Positions 1 through 12,766 are shown, numbered from the stretch's first letter. The stretch is DNA of 64,000 nucleotides from Spongilla lacustris (GCA_949361645.1 OX442425.1:6389622-6453621), one strand, 5' to 3'. Translations and numbers: made by a program. Notes: generated by a model not told the origin, from the sequence alone.

Positions 1-1197
1 AATACTACTTATACCATATCCATCCAATTCCTAACCATTTAGTCCACCACAGGGTAATGCAACAGCTTTAAACTACCCTACAAACACGCACCACATTTTA
101 CACATCTACTATACTGCTCCCCCTCATAATCCAAGCATCTTTAATATTTCACATTATATGCTGTTGCTCATCTTAGTGAAAATAACCTATCTCCTACAAG
201 CTCAAATTTACACAGCACATTTGATTTAAAAGGAAATCACAAATACCACATGCAATGTGGAACTTACAGCCTAGAGTACGATGGATTTCCAGGATGCAAG
301 AAAGTGTTGGTGGAGGGGAAGAATTTCATTTCATACATGTACAATACATTTAAAAGAGAAATATATTCAGCATCAAAACAGCACACCATCATGCCAATCT
401 TGATTTCACAGCCACTTTGTTGCTTAATACTACTTATATCATATCCATCCGATTCCAAATCATTGAGTCAACCACAGGGTAATGCAATAGCTTTACATTA
501 TCCTACAAACACGCACCACATTTTACCCATCTATTATACTGCTCCATCTCATAACCCATGCATCTTTAATATTTCAAATACTATGCTGTTGCTAATCTTA
601 GTTTAAATAACCTATCTCCTTCAAGCTCAAATTCCTCATACACAGCACATTTCATTTAAATGGAAATTACAAATAACACATACAATGTGGAACTTACACG
701 CTAGAGAACGATGGATTTCCAGGATGCAAGAAAGTGTTGGGGTGGAGGGGAAGAAATTCATTTCATACATGCACAATACATTTAAAAGAGAAATATATTC
801 AGCATCAAAACAGCACACCATCATGCCAATCTTGTATTCACAGCCACTTTGTCGCTTAATACTACTTACATCATATCCATCCAATTCCAAATCATTTAGT
901 CCACCACAGAGTAATGCAAATAGCTTTACATTATCGTACAAACACGCACCACATTTTACCCATCTACTATACTGCTTCATCTCATACCCCATGCATCTTT
1001 AATCAAATACTATACTATTGCTCATCTTAGTGAAAATAACCTATCTCTTACAAGCTCAAATGCCTCATACACAGCACATTTCATCTAAAAGGAAATCACA
1101 TACAGTGTGGGACTTACTGTCTAGAGTACGATGGATTTCCAGGATGCAAGAAAGTATTATTGGAGGGGAAGAAATTCATTCTATGCAATACATTTAA
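1..1197. repeat. Satellite block 1 (about 425-bp unit, 2.8 units)
   Basis: Tandem copies of a 420-435 bp AT-rich unit that recurs throughout the window. Landmarks of each unit are CATATTCAGCATCAAAACAG, TAATACTACTTATACC, ATAGCTTTACATTATCC, CATGCATCTTTAATATTTC, CATACACAGCACATTTC and ATGGATTTCCAGGATGCAAG. The block starts inside a unit at the window edge and ends at TTAA 1194-1197, where transposon A is inserted. Open frames of 60-120 codons run through units on both strands, but they shift with small indels and look like by-products of the repeat. Confidence 0.97.
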
Positions 1198-1265
1198 CAC
1201 AGCGTTTACGACAGATGGAAGGAAATTTTGGGGAATATAAAATAATCATAATTCCCTCCTATGAG
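1198..1265 (+). repeat. Left terminal inverted repeat of copy A
   Basis: Begins CACAGCGTTTACGACAGATG directly after TTAA and ends with the block AATTCCCTCCTATGAG. Pairs with 6021-6097 in inverted orientation with small indels. Nearly the same sequence opens copy C at 39229. Confidence 0.9.
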
Positions 1266-1415
1266 TTTTTTTTCTAAGCAAAACATTTAATATGATACTC
1301 CAATCATTACTAATGAAGTGAGAAATATAAAGAATCTGCAGGCATAGACGCTTGTCGTACTGTAACGTGTCAAAGCCAGCTCATTATCGTTTTAACGAGT
1401 GGCCACAGTATTCAA

Positions 1416-1433
1416 GGTGCTCTTTTTTTCTAC
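1416..1433 (-). promoter_or_regulatory. Subterminal motif, left arm of copy A
   Basis: Reads GGTGCTCTTTTTTTCTAC inward. Its GTGC core starts 219 bp from the left end, matching the position of GTGCACTTTTTTTCTG at the right end of A and at both ends of copy D. Inferred to be a transposase binding site. Confidence 0.6.
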
Positions 1434-1486
1434 TTGGTTGCATTGCTATTTGAAGTTTCATTAGTATAGCAAGTAGATGTAAAGCT

Positions 1487-1494
1487 TATATAAG
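1487..1494 (+). promoter_or_regulatory. Possible TATA box of copy A
   Basis: TTATATAA lies about 70 bp upstream of the ATG at 1566 and inside the element's 5' non-coding arm. Position and sequence suit a core promoter; there is no other support. Confidence 0.3.
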
Positions 1495-1565
1495 AGAAAA
1501 GAACACATAAGTTTCCATTCAGGAGAGACTGCAACTTTTAGTTCCCCGAGAGCTGATCATCGGCA

Positions 1566-4500
1566 ATGAATTTGCGTAACTTATTAACGGCAATAGTAAA
1601 ACATTTTTTTCACTTGCAATTTGGGATGCCGCCTGGATGCTCTGAGCAAAAAGGCAAACATAGAAGTGGAGCTTGCAGAACATGTAAGTCCGGAGTTTGC
1701 CATGATTGCTGCAGCTGTCGACGAAAAACTCGCGGACTTCCTTCCCAAATTGATGTACGGCCGAAACCAGTAGTGTATCCAACCAATGCTGCTAGACATC
1801 GTCGTCATAGCGCTCAAGCTGTTCATGTCAGCACTTTTGTTGAACCTGCTACTGTTCGCACTGATGTTTCTGCTAGTGCTACTGCTCCCACTGATGTTCC
1901 TGCTAGCGCTACTAGTCCCAGTGATGTTTTTGCTAGCGCCACTGTTCTTCCTGCTATTGCTACTGTTCCCGCTGGTACAACAGTTCCTGCTGGCACTAGT
2001 ACTGTTCCTGCAGCAATAACTGCTGATGTTCCAGCTACTGTTCCCACTGCTATCTCTGGTGATGCAACAACTGCTGATGTTCTTGGTACTGATCCTGGTG
2101 CTGCCACTGCAGATGTTCCTGGTACTGCTATCCTACACAAAGGCACATCACACCACAATTATGGCAGTCGGGATTTCATTTGCCATGTTCTGAGTCTGTT
2201 GGGTACTGAAGCCGGTTCTGACATAAGCCATATTCCAAGTGTTGACCATCGAAAAGCTGCTAGAGTTAAGGAAGATTTGACTGCTGATGGTTTCAGAAGG
2301 ATTCAATCCATATTCTGGAAGGGTGTGAAGGGTTGGGTCAGGTTGCTCCTCCCTGCTTGGAACCTACCTGATGACAAGGTATGAAAGAAAATATTTTGTA
2401 TACCAGGCACCCATGTTCAAAATGAGGCAGATGCCAATACTGGAGGCGAAATTGCTGTAGGATCAAGTTCCCATTCCATTGTTGCAACAAACATCATTGA
2501 AGCCATTAAGCATGAGAAATCTTTCCATACTTTGGGAGCGAGGCAACTTCTGGCTCCTTTTGGTACTTTGCCGACCAAATTCTGGCTTGAGCATTTCAAT
2601 ATGAAGGAAACCTTGGTTGCTGAGCTTAAGTTTCAGGCCCAAGTAGATGCTGAGTACCAACGCCATGGTCTTTCCTTACAGCAGTACCCCAAATCATTTT
2701 CTCGTATCAAGGACAGTGTCATTAAATGCCTGGTGGATTTTGTCTACTCTGATGAAAATGTGACCCGGCTGGCATGGGCTGCCAATAAGTACAAGGACAA
2801 GCGATTTAGTGAACTGCAATATGTTGCTGCTATGAAGTCCCTTGTTTTAAAGCATGATGTTGCAACAATGTATCGCATGTACCTGGAGACAGTGGAAGTA
2901 CAGGCTGGCCAAAATGTGGTTGGTAAATCCCTATTCCGTAATATTGTGCAGCACATTACAGGTGGTGGCATAAAGCAGGATGCAAGGGCTGGTGTTGACT
3001 ATGTCAAGGTGAATTATCACACTGACAACTTTGCACTATTGGATATGGTAATGAAAATTCTATAATGTCAGGGACAGACTGTGCACAGCCAGTTGAGCTT
3101 CTCTACCAGAGGAATGTAGTGTTTGACGTTCTCTCATATGGCTACTCTCAACAATGTAATGGAAGGTGTGAAGGCCCAATATGAATTAAGGGAGGCAGCT
3201 GGTAATATGGAACAGTTAGAGCATAACATCTCCCTTCTAGAAAAGCAACAGTTCCATCAGTACAATGAATTGCACTCCATGGCTGAATGTCCAGATGATT
3301 TTGATAGTCCTGTTAAGCAGCAAGCTTTTATAGGTAGAGTCAAGGCCCAGCTAAATGTTTGTGCTGAAATCCATGCTCATACTGGTATAGGTGCTACTTC
3401 TCACACTCCATCCTACACACTTGATCTTGCTAAAGATCATGACAGATCACCAAAAAATTGGCTTTTTGGAGTGCAGTGCTTGCCGTGGTCCATACCTATT
3501 TTATGATAAGTTGCGTCACATTGCTATGGCCAGATTTGAGGAGACTGACACCATGTTTTTGTCTGATTTACTGCTTACCATCCACCAGTGTGAGCGCCGT
3601 ACATTCCGTTATATGGCACATGTAGTGCAGAAAACTCAGCAACATCATCTTATGCACCTTGTGAGGAGTACCCTTGGTGGAGACACTATGTATGTAGTGT
3701 TTGACTTTACGCAGAAGTTTCTTTCCAAAGGATTTCGGGAAGGAGGTGATGCCTACTATGGCAAAAAAGGTATGCTGTGGTTTGGTGCAGCAGCATATAT
3801 AAAGCACCAGCACAGTACTGGTTGTGAACACTCCTACATAGGTGCCAAGAATTATGGAAACACTGAAGAGGGCAATGTCACACATACATTCACGGATGAT
3901 GATCAACACATACATGAAGTTAAAGAAATGCATGATGATGATATGATGGATGAAGAAGTAATGGATGATGAAGAAATGACATTGGATGAGAATGAGGGGG
4001 TGATGTTGGATGATGAGAATGAAGAAGTGACATCGGATGATGAGAATGAAGAAGTAATTAATGATAGGAATAAAGAGAAAAACGATGTCAGTGAAGTAGG
4101 AACCAGTAATGAATCTTGTCTACATTTTGTTGATAGCATTGTTGAGGTGATGAGAAGGCAGATTCTTCAGTTGCTTTGTCATGCCTTGAGGCCACATTTC
4201 ATGTGCTAAGGCAGCACTTTCCCCATGTCAGAAAGGTAATTCTGCAGAGTGATAATGCAAAGACCTTTGGGGCCAAAGTGCCACACAGCTTTTACCATTA
4301 GTAGCTAGGACTGCAGGCCTTGAGTGCACTGGATACTACCATAATGAAGCAGGAACAGGGAAGGATGTGTGTGACACGCACGTCTCACACCAACAGGCCA
4401 GGGTTAATGCATACATTAGTGAAGGCAGTGGTGGAAGGAAGGTGTCGACTGCTAAGCAACTTGTTGCTGCTCTGGCATCAAAGCTGATAAAAAATACGAC

Positions 4501-5614
4501 TGTATTGCTCTTAAAGCCAGATTTCAAGGCTCCATTTCGCACATCAACTCCCAAGACCATTTCAGGGATTGCTGGATTTTATGCCTCTGAATACATTACC
4601 ACTGGTGGCATTGCGCAGCAGGTCCCAACACTGAATTTATTTAGGAACCTGGGACAGTACATTCCTTCTAAAACTGTAACTCTGCCTGTAATCCAGCCAG
4701 CATCAATGGATGCGAACCCCTTTCAACAAGCCGGTGTTAATTTTACTGGTGTGAATGTTCTGATGAGCAGTGACTTGCGTAGCGACATGGCTGTATTAAG
4801 TAAAGCTCAACATCGGTATAAGAAGAGGAAGAGGAATAGGAGTGCAAGTGAACAGAAGCGAGAGAAAAGGGAGGAAGAGGCTGCTATGAAGCTGGGTGAG
4901 GTGAAGAAAATATGTCCCCAGTGTAACACATGCAAGTACCATTTCAAATCGGAAGTGTTCCTAAAGAAACATGCATGCTGTGGTGCCTTCCAATCCAAAG
5001 ATGCTCTAAGTGTAGCCATGCGCTATGCAGATACAGTCCTTGCCACAAGGGATTTCTCTTTGTCAGGTTGTATTGCTAATATGTCAACCTTATTCTCTAC
5101 TCTGGACTCTTCACCACAAGCTACATTTGAATGTAATTTTCAAGTTGGGTGGGCCCAGGTACGTAAGGCCATGCATCCTATTTTCAGCATCAGGGTACAG
5201 CAATTTATTGCTCGCTGTTGGCAGGAGGGAATAGCCAGCCGTGCGAAGGTTTCTGCAGAAGCAGTTGTTGTACACCTCACCGATGAACATGTGGCAGGAA
5301 GAATTCGATTAGCTGAGTTGCCTGTTGTTGGGCAAGTATGGACATCCTACCAGGCAATTGGGCAATCTAAGGATGTGCCTGGGGGGTCAGCTCAGGGGAA
5401 GAAACGAAGGGGTCACTCATACAAGGATCTCAGCAATGACGAACCGGCTCAAAAAAAGAAGCAGAAGATGACACAGACTACATTTGATTGGAGCAAACCA
5501 CTGCTCAAATGGTCCAAGCCTCAACTTCAGACTTATCTAACTGAGCACAATGTAAATAAAACTGGGAACAAGCCAGAGTTGATTGAACGAGTAAAAGCGT
5601 GTATGCACTCTTAA
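1566..5614 (+). pseudogene. Transposase-like gene of copy A (broken)
   Basis: Reading frame of about 1,350 codons, interrupted several times. Order of parts: Cys cluster with the pattern CxxCxSGxCxxCCxC (about 1675-1725); a 10-residue Ala/Thr/Val repeat tract (1850-2110); a conserved ITGGG...VNYHTDNF block (2955-3035); CSAC (about 3468); FDFTQKF followed by FREGGDAYYGKKGMLW (3695-3785); an acidic linker (3890-4080); HFVDSIV, then a QSDNAK block (about 4245) and NEAGTGKDVCD (about 4340-4375); a Cys/His block CPQCNTCKYHF (4915-4945); and a SAP-like C-terminus KWSKPQLQTYL...KPELIERVK (5505-5600). Lesions: in-frame TGA at 2382 (copy C has TTA there), frameshifts near 3060, 3150 and 3460, and disruption at 4200-4320. 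The three Asp/Glu positions (FDF, QSDN, NEA) fit an RNase H-fold transposase; that role is inferred. Confidence 0.85.
1855..1965 (+). repeat. 30-bp coding minisatellite in copy A
   Basis: About four imperfect copies of a 30-bp unit (GATGTTCCTGCTAGCGCTAC plus 10 bp) encoding TDVPASATAP-like decapeptides. The same tract is expanded in copy C (39430-39650) and absent from copies B and D, so it belongs to the A/C lineage. Confidence 0.8.
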
Positions 5615-5862
5615 AACTGTGTAATTGTGTTGATATGCATGTGTATTTTATGCATTGCCAATAGAAACTAACCACCTCTCATCTTCGTTTATTGGTAGAT
5701 CTCCATAGATGGGCGTGGCACAATATCGCGCGACCGGCTGACAGGACTAAAAATACTTACAAAACAATACAAACAGAGAAGCGAAGGTGAAGAAGCAATT
5801 CTTTTTGTTATTCTTATACACATATTCAACTAATAAACTAGTTAGACCGACCAGGGATTGCT

Positions 5863-5878
5863 CAGAAAAAAAGTGCAC
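5863..5878 (-). promoter_or_regulatory. Subterminal motif, right arm of copy A
   Basis: CAGAAAAAAAGTGCAC on the plus strand; its outer edge lies 219 bp from the right end. The same 16-mer occurs in copy D at 42265-42280 (opposite strand), 217 bp from that element's left end, and in copy C at 41473-41488. Confidence 0.7.
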
Positions 5879-6020
5879 CTGCCGTGGCATGTTTGCGGAG
5901 TTGTCCGACAATACGAACCTGTATAAAACGTGGGCATTTACTTTAGGGCAGTCGTAAATATGCACTGAGTATCAAAATGCTTTATATATATGTAATGCTG
6001 CAAGAAAAAATACAAAATTC

Positions 6021-6097
6021 CATACGGAGGGAATTACTCATTTTATGAATATCCCCAAAATAATCAAGATTTTCCCGCATCTGTCCTAAACTCGGTG
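6021..6097 (-). repeat. Right terminal inverted repeat of copy A
   Basis: Read inward from 6097: CACCGAGTTTAGGACAGATG, then the AATTCCCTCCGTATG block. Inverted match to 1198-1265. The TTAA duplication follows at 6098-6101. Confidence 0.9.
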
Positions 6098-8950
6098 TTA
6101 AACGAGAAACATATTCAGCATCAAAACAGCACACCATCATACAAATCTTCGATTCACAGCCAACTTTGTTGCCTAATACTACTTATACCATATCCATCCA
6201 ATTCCAATTCATTTAGTCCATTACAGGGTAATGCAATAGCTTTACATTTTACTACAAACACGCACCACATTTTACCCATCTACTATACTGCTCCATCTCA
6301 TAACCCATGCATCTTTAATATTTCAAATACTATGCTGTTGCTCATCTTAAGGAAAATAACAAAACATGTATCTCCTACAAGCTCAAATTCCCCATACACA
6401 GCACATTTCTTTTAAAGGAAATCACAAATAACACATACAATGTGGAACTTACACGCTTGAGTGCGATGGATTTCCAGGATGCAAGAAAGTGTTGGTGGAG
6501 GAGAAGAAATTCATTCCATGGAATACATTTAGAAGACAAACATATTCAGCATAAAAAAGCACACCATCATGCCAATCTTCAATTCACAGCCACTTTGTTG
6601 CCTAATACTACTTATACCATATCCACACAATTCCAAATCATTTAGTCCACCACAGACTAATGCAATAGCTTTACATCATCCTACAAACACGCACCACACT
6701 TTACCCATCTACTATACTGCTCCATCCCATAAACCATGCATCTTTAATATTTCAAATACTATGCTGTTGCTCATCTTAGTGAAAATAGCCTATATCCTAC
6801 AAGCTCAAATTCCTCATACACAGCACATTGCATTTGAAAGGAAATCACAAATAACACATACAATGTGGTACTTACAGCCTAGAGTATGCGATGGATTTCC
6901 AGGATGCAGAAAGTGTTGGTGCAGGAGAAGAAATTCATTGCATGCAATACAGAAACATATTCAGCATCAAAACAGCACACCATCATGCCAATCTTGAATT
7001 TACAGCCACTGTATTGCCTAATACTACTTATACCATACCCATCCAATTCCAAATCATTTAGTCCACCACAGGGTAATGCAATAGCTTTACATTATCCTAC
7101 AAACACGCACCAAATTTTACCCATCTACTATACTGCTCCATCTCATAACCCATGCATCCTTAATATTTCACATACCATGCTGTTGCTCATCTTAGTGAAA
7201 ATAACCTACATGTAACTCCTACAAGCTCAAATTCCTCATACACAGCACATTTCATCCAAAAGGAAATCACATACAATGTGGAACTTACAGCCTAGAGTAC
7301 AATGGATTTCCAGGATGCAATAAAGCGTTAGAGGAGGGGAAGAAATTCATTCCATGCAATACATTTAAAAGACAAACATATTCAGCATCAAAACAGCACA
7401 ACATCATGCCAATTTTGAATTCAAAGCTACTTTGTAGCCTAATACTACTTACATGTACATGTATACCATATCCATCCAATTCCAAATCATTTAGTCCAAC
7501 ACAGGGTAATGCAATAGCTTTACATTGTCCTACAAACACGCACCAAATTTTTCCCATCTACTATACTGGTCCATCTCATAACCCATGCATCTTTAATACT
7601 TCAAATACTATGCTGTTGCTCATCTTAGTGAATATAACCTACATGTAACTCCTACAAGCTAAAATTCCTCATACACAGCACATTTCTTTTAATAGGAAAT
7701 CACAAATAACACATACAATGTGGAACTTACACGCTAGAGTACGATGGATTTCCAGGATGCAAGAAAGTGTTGGTGGAGGGGAAGAAATTCATTCCATGCA
7801 ATGCATTGAAAAGAGAAACGTATTCAGCATCATAACAGCACACCATCATGTCAATCTTTCATTTCACAGCCACTTCGTTGCCTAATACTACTTATACTAT
7901 ATCCATCCAATTCCAAATCAGTTAGTCCACCACAGGCTAATGCAATAGCTTTACATCATCTTACAAACACGCACCACCTTTTACCCATCTACTATACTGC
8001 TCCATCTCATAACCCATGCATCTTTAATATTTCAAATACCATGCTGTTTTTCATCTTAGTGAAAATAACCTACATGTATCTCCTACAAGCTCAAATTCCT
8101 TATACACAGCACATTTCTTTCAAAAGGAAATCACAAATAACACATACAATGTGGAACTTACACCCTAGAGTACAATGGATTTCCAGGATGCAAGGAAGTG
8201 TTGGTGGAGGGGAAGAAATTCATTCCATTCAATACATTTAAAAGAGAAACATATTCAGCATCAAAACAGCACACCATCATGCCAAACTTTCAATTCACAG
8301 AAACTTTGTTGCCTAATAGTACATGTACTTATACCATATCCATCTAATTTCAAATCATTTAGTCCACCACAGGCTAATGCAATAGCTTTACATTCTCCTA
8401 CAAATACGCACCACATTTTACCCATCTACTATACTGCTCCATCTCATAACCCATGCATCTTTAATATTTCAAATACTATGCTGTTGCTCATCTTAGTAAA
8501 AGTAACGTATGTCCTGCAAGCTCAAATTCCTCACACACAGCACATTTCATTTGAAAGGAAATCACAAATAACACATACAATGTGGAACTTACAGCCTAGA
8601 GTATGCGATGGATTTCCAGGATGTAGAAAGTGTTGGTGGAGGGGAAGAAATTAATTCCATGCAATACAGAAACACATTCAGCATCAAAACAGTATGCCAT
8701 CATGCCAAACTCCACTTTGTTGCCTAATACTACTTATACCATATCCACCCAATTCCAAATCATTTAGTCCACCACAGAGTATAGCTTTACATTATCCTAC
8801 AAACACGCACTACATTTTACCCATCTACTATACTGCTCCATCTCATAACCCATGCATCTTTAATATTTCAAATACTATGCTGTTGCTCATCTTAGTAAAA
8901 ATAACCTATCTCCTACAAGCTAAAATTCCTCATACACAGCACATTTCATC
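6098..8950. repeat. Satellite block 2 (about 6.7 units)
   Basis: Continuous tandem units of the window's satellite between copy A and the 650-bp insertion. Several units carry TACATGTA at places where the consensus has only TA (7207, 7450 with 7456 overlapping, 7640, 8071, 8320). Confidence 0.97.
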
Positions 8951-9600
8951 ATACCCTGTTTACACGACATAATTTTTCCGTGCCAGCACGATACGGTACG
9001 GCTCGGCACGGTATGGTTCGGTTAAAATTTGACGTGTAAACCCTGTCAAAACCGTGCCATACCGTGCCAAGCCAGCACAGTTGCAATAATCGGGCTACCC
9101 GGCACGGCATGGCTCGATTGTGGTAGATCAGGATATGATAGCAATTGTGCATGCATAGAACTGGTTTCCATAGTATTAACATGGTAGATTGGACGAAACA
9201 AATGGCTGATAAAGATTTGGGGAGTTGAATCGATACAAGTGCAACTAGAAAGCTGTAAAAAAAATCAACTGGTGTACAACAAGATCGGTACTGAGGCCAT
9301 TTGAGGTGTATTGGATGGCCATTGCCATAATATTGTGTATGTTACGAGAAAAACGAGAAAATATAATCACTCTCCTTCTTTTGTGCCTCTGATGCCTCCT
9401 TTTCTTGATTGCACGGAACGTTGTAAACAAGTCATCCATTTTGATTTCTGGCAATTATTGTAGTTAAATATGGAAATGCTTTTTAAAAACCATTCTATAC
9501 CACATAGCCACAAACGCGTGTAAACGTTACTCGATAACAGTGCCGTACCGTGCCATGCTGAGCCGTTCCATACCGCGCCATCGTCATGTAAATGCGGTAT
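8951..9600. mobile_element. 650-bp inverted-repeat element with GC-rich arms
   Basis: Interrupts a satellite unit between ACATTTCATC and AAAAGGAAATC. The ends are inverted: ATACCCTGTTTACACGAC at the left and, inward, ATACCGCATTTACATGAC at the right. Both arms then carry GC-rich strings of CGGTACGGCTCGGCACGG type, in contrast to the AT-rich surroundings. There is no credible coding frame, so a non-autonomous element is likely. The target duplication could not be settled because the junction bases differ from the consensus. Confidence 0.75.
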
Positions 9601-11339
9601 AAAAGGAAATCACATACAATGTGGAACTTACCGCCTAGAGTACGATGGATTTCCAGGATGCAAGAAAGTGTTGGTGGAGGGTAAGAAATTCATTCCATGC
9701 AATACATTTAAAACAGAAACATATTCAGCATCAAAACAGCACACCATCATGCCAATCTTCAATTCACAGCCACTTTGTTGCCTAATACTACTTATACCAT
9801 ACTATACTGCTCCATCGCATAATCCATGCATCTTTAATATTTCAATTACAATGCTGTTGCTCATCTTAGTGTAAATAACCTATCTCCTACAAACTCAAAT
9901 TCCTCATACAAAGCACTTTTCTCTTAAAAGGAAATCACAAATAACACATACAATGTGGAACTTACAGTCTAGAGTATGCGATGGATTTCCAGGATGCAGA
10001 AAGTGTTGGTGGAGGGGAAGAAATTCATTCCATGCAATACATTTAAAAGAGAAACATATTCAGCATCAGTGAAAATAACCTATCTCCTACAAGCTCAAAT
10101 TCTATATACACAGCACATTTCATTTAAAAGGAAATCACAAACAACACATACAATGTGGAACTTACGAACTAAACAATGATGCATTTCCAGGATGCAAGAA
10201 AGTGTTCGTTGAGGGGAAGAAATTCATTCCATGCAATACATTTAAAAGAGAAACATATTCAGCATCAGAACAGCACACCATCATGCCAATCTTCAATTCA
10301 CAGCCACTTTGTTGCCTAATACTACTTTTACCATATCCATCCAATTCCAAATCATTTAGTCCACCACAGGCTAATGCAATAGCTTTACATTCTACTACAA
10401 ACACGCACCACATTTTACCCATCTACTATACTGCAACATCTCATAACCCATGCATCTTTAATATTTCAAATACTATGCTGTTGCTCATCTTAGTGAAAAT
10501 AACCTATCTCCTTCAAGCTCAAATTCCTCTTACATGTACATTGTACACAGCACATTTCATTTTAAAGGAAATCACATACAATGTGGAACTTACAGCCTCG
10601 AGTACGATGGATTTCCAGGATGCAAGAAAGTGTTGGTGGAGGGGAAGAAATTCATTCCATGCAATACAATTAAAAGAGAAACGTATTATCAGCACAACAT
10701 CATGCCAATCTTGAATTCACAGCCACTTTGTTGCCCAATACTACTTATACCATATCTATCCAATTCCAAATAATTTAGTCCACCACAGGGTAATGCAATA
10801 CAATAGCTTTACATTTGTACATTATCCTACAAACACGCACCACATTTTACCCATCTACTATACTGCTCCATCTCATAATCCATGCATCTTTAATATTTCA
10901 AATACTATGCTGTTGCTCATTTTAGTGAAAATAACCTATCTACTACAAGCTCAAATTCCTCATACACAGCACATTTCATTTAAAAGGAAATCACATACAA
11001 TGGATGTGGAACTTACACGCTAGAGTACGATGGATTTCCAGGATGCAAGAAAGTGTTGGTGGAGGGGTAGAAATTCATTCCATGCAATACATTTAAAAGA
11101 GAAACTTATTAACAGCACAACATCATGCCTATCTTGAATTCAGAGCTACATGTACTTTGTTGCCTAATACTACTTATACCTTATCCATCCAATACCAAAT
11201 CATTTAGTCCACCACAGGCTAATGCAATAGCTTTACATTATCCTATAAACACGCACCACATTTTACCCATCTACTATACTGCTCCATCTCATAACCCATG
11301 CATCTTTAACATTTCAAATACTATTCTGTTGCTCATCTT
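9601..11339. repeat. Satellite block 3 (about 4 units)
   Basis: Satellite units between the 650-bp element and a hAT-type MITE. One unit near 10060 is internally shortened: CAGCATCAGTGAAAATAACC joins two normally distant parts. Confidence 0.96.
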
Positions 11340-11562
11340 CAGAGGCGTAGCGGCTAAGGTTACGTAATAGAAATGGGAGGGGTACAGAGGGGGTGGGTGC
11401 GGGAGGGGGCATGTCCCCCTCCCGCCCAACTAGGGGTTATGGGGGAGCGCTGCTTAAGCTGTTACGACATGGCAATCATTATTTAAATTTTTTTTTTTAA
11501 AAGTTCCACAGAAAAGTGTAGCGGCCATGGCCGCTACGGCCGCTACAGTTCCTATGCCACTG
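11340..11562. mobile_element. hAT-type MITE with 5-bp target duplication
   Basis: 223-bp insertion in a satellite unit. Flanks are ATCTT (11335-11339) and ATCTT (11563-11567), present once in the consensus GCTCATCTTAGTG. Ends are CAGAGGCGTAGCGG and, inward from the right, CAGTGGCATAGG. Inside are GC-rich palindromes such as GGGAGGGGGCATGTCCCCCTC. CAGNGGCGTAGC-like ends are common in hAT elements, some groups of which make 5-bp duplications. A second element of this type lies at 62739-62985. Confidence 0.8.
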
Positions 11563-11584
11563 ATCTTAGTGAAAATAACCTATC

Positions 11585-11606
11585 GAGAGTTACGGCAGTA
11601 ACTCTC
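11585..11606. other. Perfect hairpin at the edge of the insertion
   Basis: GAGAGTTAC and GTAACTCTC arms separated by GGCA. It lies two bases inside the insertion boundary. Confidence 0.8.
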
Positions 11607-12230
11607 ATATAGGATTTGTGCCGTATCTTGAATATCATTAAAAATTGCGACCCACATATAACTCACGAACCTAGAAACAGATAGTGTAGCTCTTTATTGC
11701 TATCAAGCCACAATGGAAAGACGATCATTTTTTTGTTTAAGTCGTCAAACCGTTCACTTTAAGAGAACAAAAAAGCTTGTAGTTCTCGTTGCCAGACACA
11801 GTCGTCTTTATGGGTGAGTATAACTCGACATAGGAAAGGTCTAAAGAGCTCCAGTTACACCAATAAATTTCCTGACAATACATCTTCAGGTCTCAGATAT
11901 ATAAATAAAGCATGTAACCGATATACATAATTTGCAGCTGTTCTCGCGCGCCAAGATATACGTAATATTACGTAATATGCAATGCTTATTAAAAGGGTTT
12001 CCATGTCAATGTTTCACGAATAATTAGAATTGTGTATCGTTATATATGACTACGGCATGCTGCATAGGCACCTTCATCTCTGAACAAATGTGACAAGTTG
12101 TCTGTCAAACCAAGTAAGTATAATAGTTTGTCAACACTCCCACTACAAAGTGCTGCATCAATAGCTTTAACTGCCATACGATTTTTGCGGGCAGAATAAT
12201 ATGGCCAAAGAAAATCCCCATAGCACAGCC
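11607..12230. other. No gene seen
   Basis: AT-rich, non-satellite sequence inside the composite insertion. No long frame, terminal repeat or recognisable protein motif on either strand. Confidence 0.6.
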
Positions 12231-12353
12231 TAGTCTCGCAAGGCAGACTTACTTCGACGTACCGTACTATGATGTTACCTGGGGACTAGCACGAGTAGTA
12301 CTATTTGTGCTAGTCCCCAGTCCACGTCATAGTACGTCTGGCTTGCGAGACTA
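12231..12353. mobile_element. MULE-like hairpin MITE with 9-bp target duplication
   Basis: 123-bp fold-back with ends TAGTCTCGCAAG...CTTGCGAGACTA and a second paired stretch GGGGACTAGCAC/GTGCTAGTCCCC around a short loop. The flanks are the exact 9-bp repeat AGCACAGCC (12222-12230 and 12354-12362). Duplications of 8-11 bp are typical of Mutator-like elements; the assignment rests on that and the hairpin form. Confidence 0.75.
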
Positions 12354-12766
12354 AGCACAGCCACACAGATAATTTGTCATTCCGATTATGTTCTAGAAAT
12401 CGCAAGCCAGGCCACGTGCATCAGCTATGTGTAACTTTGTTCAGTTATTGTCTGCCTAAACGACGCCAACAGTGATACTCCTTTCGCGAGTTTGGTATAC
12501 AATCGTTATCTATGGTGCAATGAGGATCCGGGCGTCTGCTTGTTACATAGCTATAGCATGCAAATGTTGAATCCAACCGAGCCATGATCAAGGTAGTGCA
12601 TAAGCTTGGCTCGCAAATTTCGATCTAGAACAGCTGCAAATGTGACATAACAGTAAATTAAACGTTATGTTGCTAGGCAATAAAGTTGATATGTATGGGT
12701 TCTGAAGTACTACTACTGAGTCCGCTGGTAGTAGGGCCTGCCACTAATTTAAAAAAATGAATGAAA

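Larger units (their letters stand above)
1198..6097 (+). mobile_element. TTAA DNA transposon, copy A (lineage A/C), 4.9 kb
   Basis: Full-length element inserted in a satellite unit. The host unit normally reads ACATTTAAAAGAG; here ACATTTAA precedes the element and TTAAACGAG follows it, so TTAA (1194-1197 and 6098-6101) is the duplicated target. The ends are imperfect inverted repeats starting CACAGCGTTTACGACAGATG (left) and CACCGAGTTTAGGACAGATG (right, inward). They share a second block, AATTCCCTCC, further in. TTAA targets are known for piggyBac, Kolobok and, as I recall, Sola3. The termini do not start with the piggyBac CCC and no THAP domain was seen in the protein, so I leave the superfamily open. 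Confidence 0.93.

Noticed and set aside
2379..2406. 28-bp intron in copy A (GTATGA...ACCAG) that would remove the TGA at 2382
   Set aside because: Too short for a normal intron, and copy C keeps a sense codon (TTA) with the frame continuing, so a nonsense mutation is simpler.
1198..6097. piggyBac assignment from the TTAA target
   Set aside because: Ends start CAC rather than CCC, and the protein lacks a piggyBac-like arrangement; it has a SAP domain and a different Cys/His block.
11390..11450. Rho-independent terminator or riboswitch-like stems
   Set aside because: Palindromes lie inside a hAT-type MITE in a eukaryotic genome; no transcript context.
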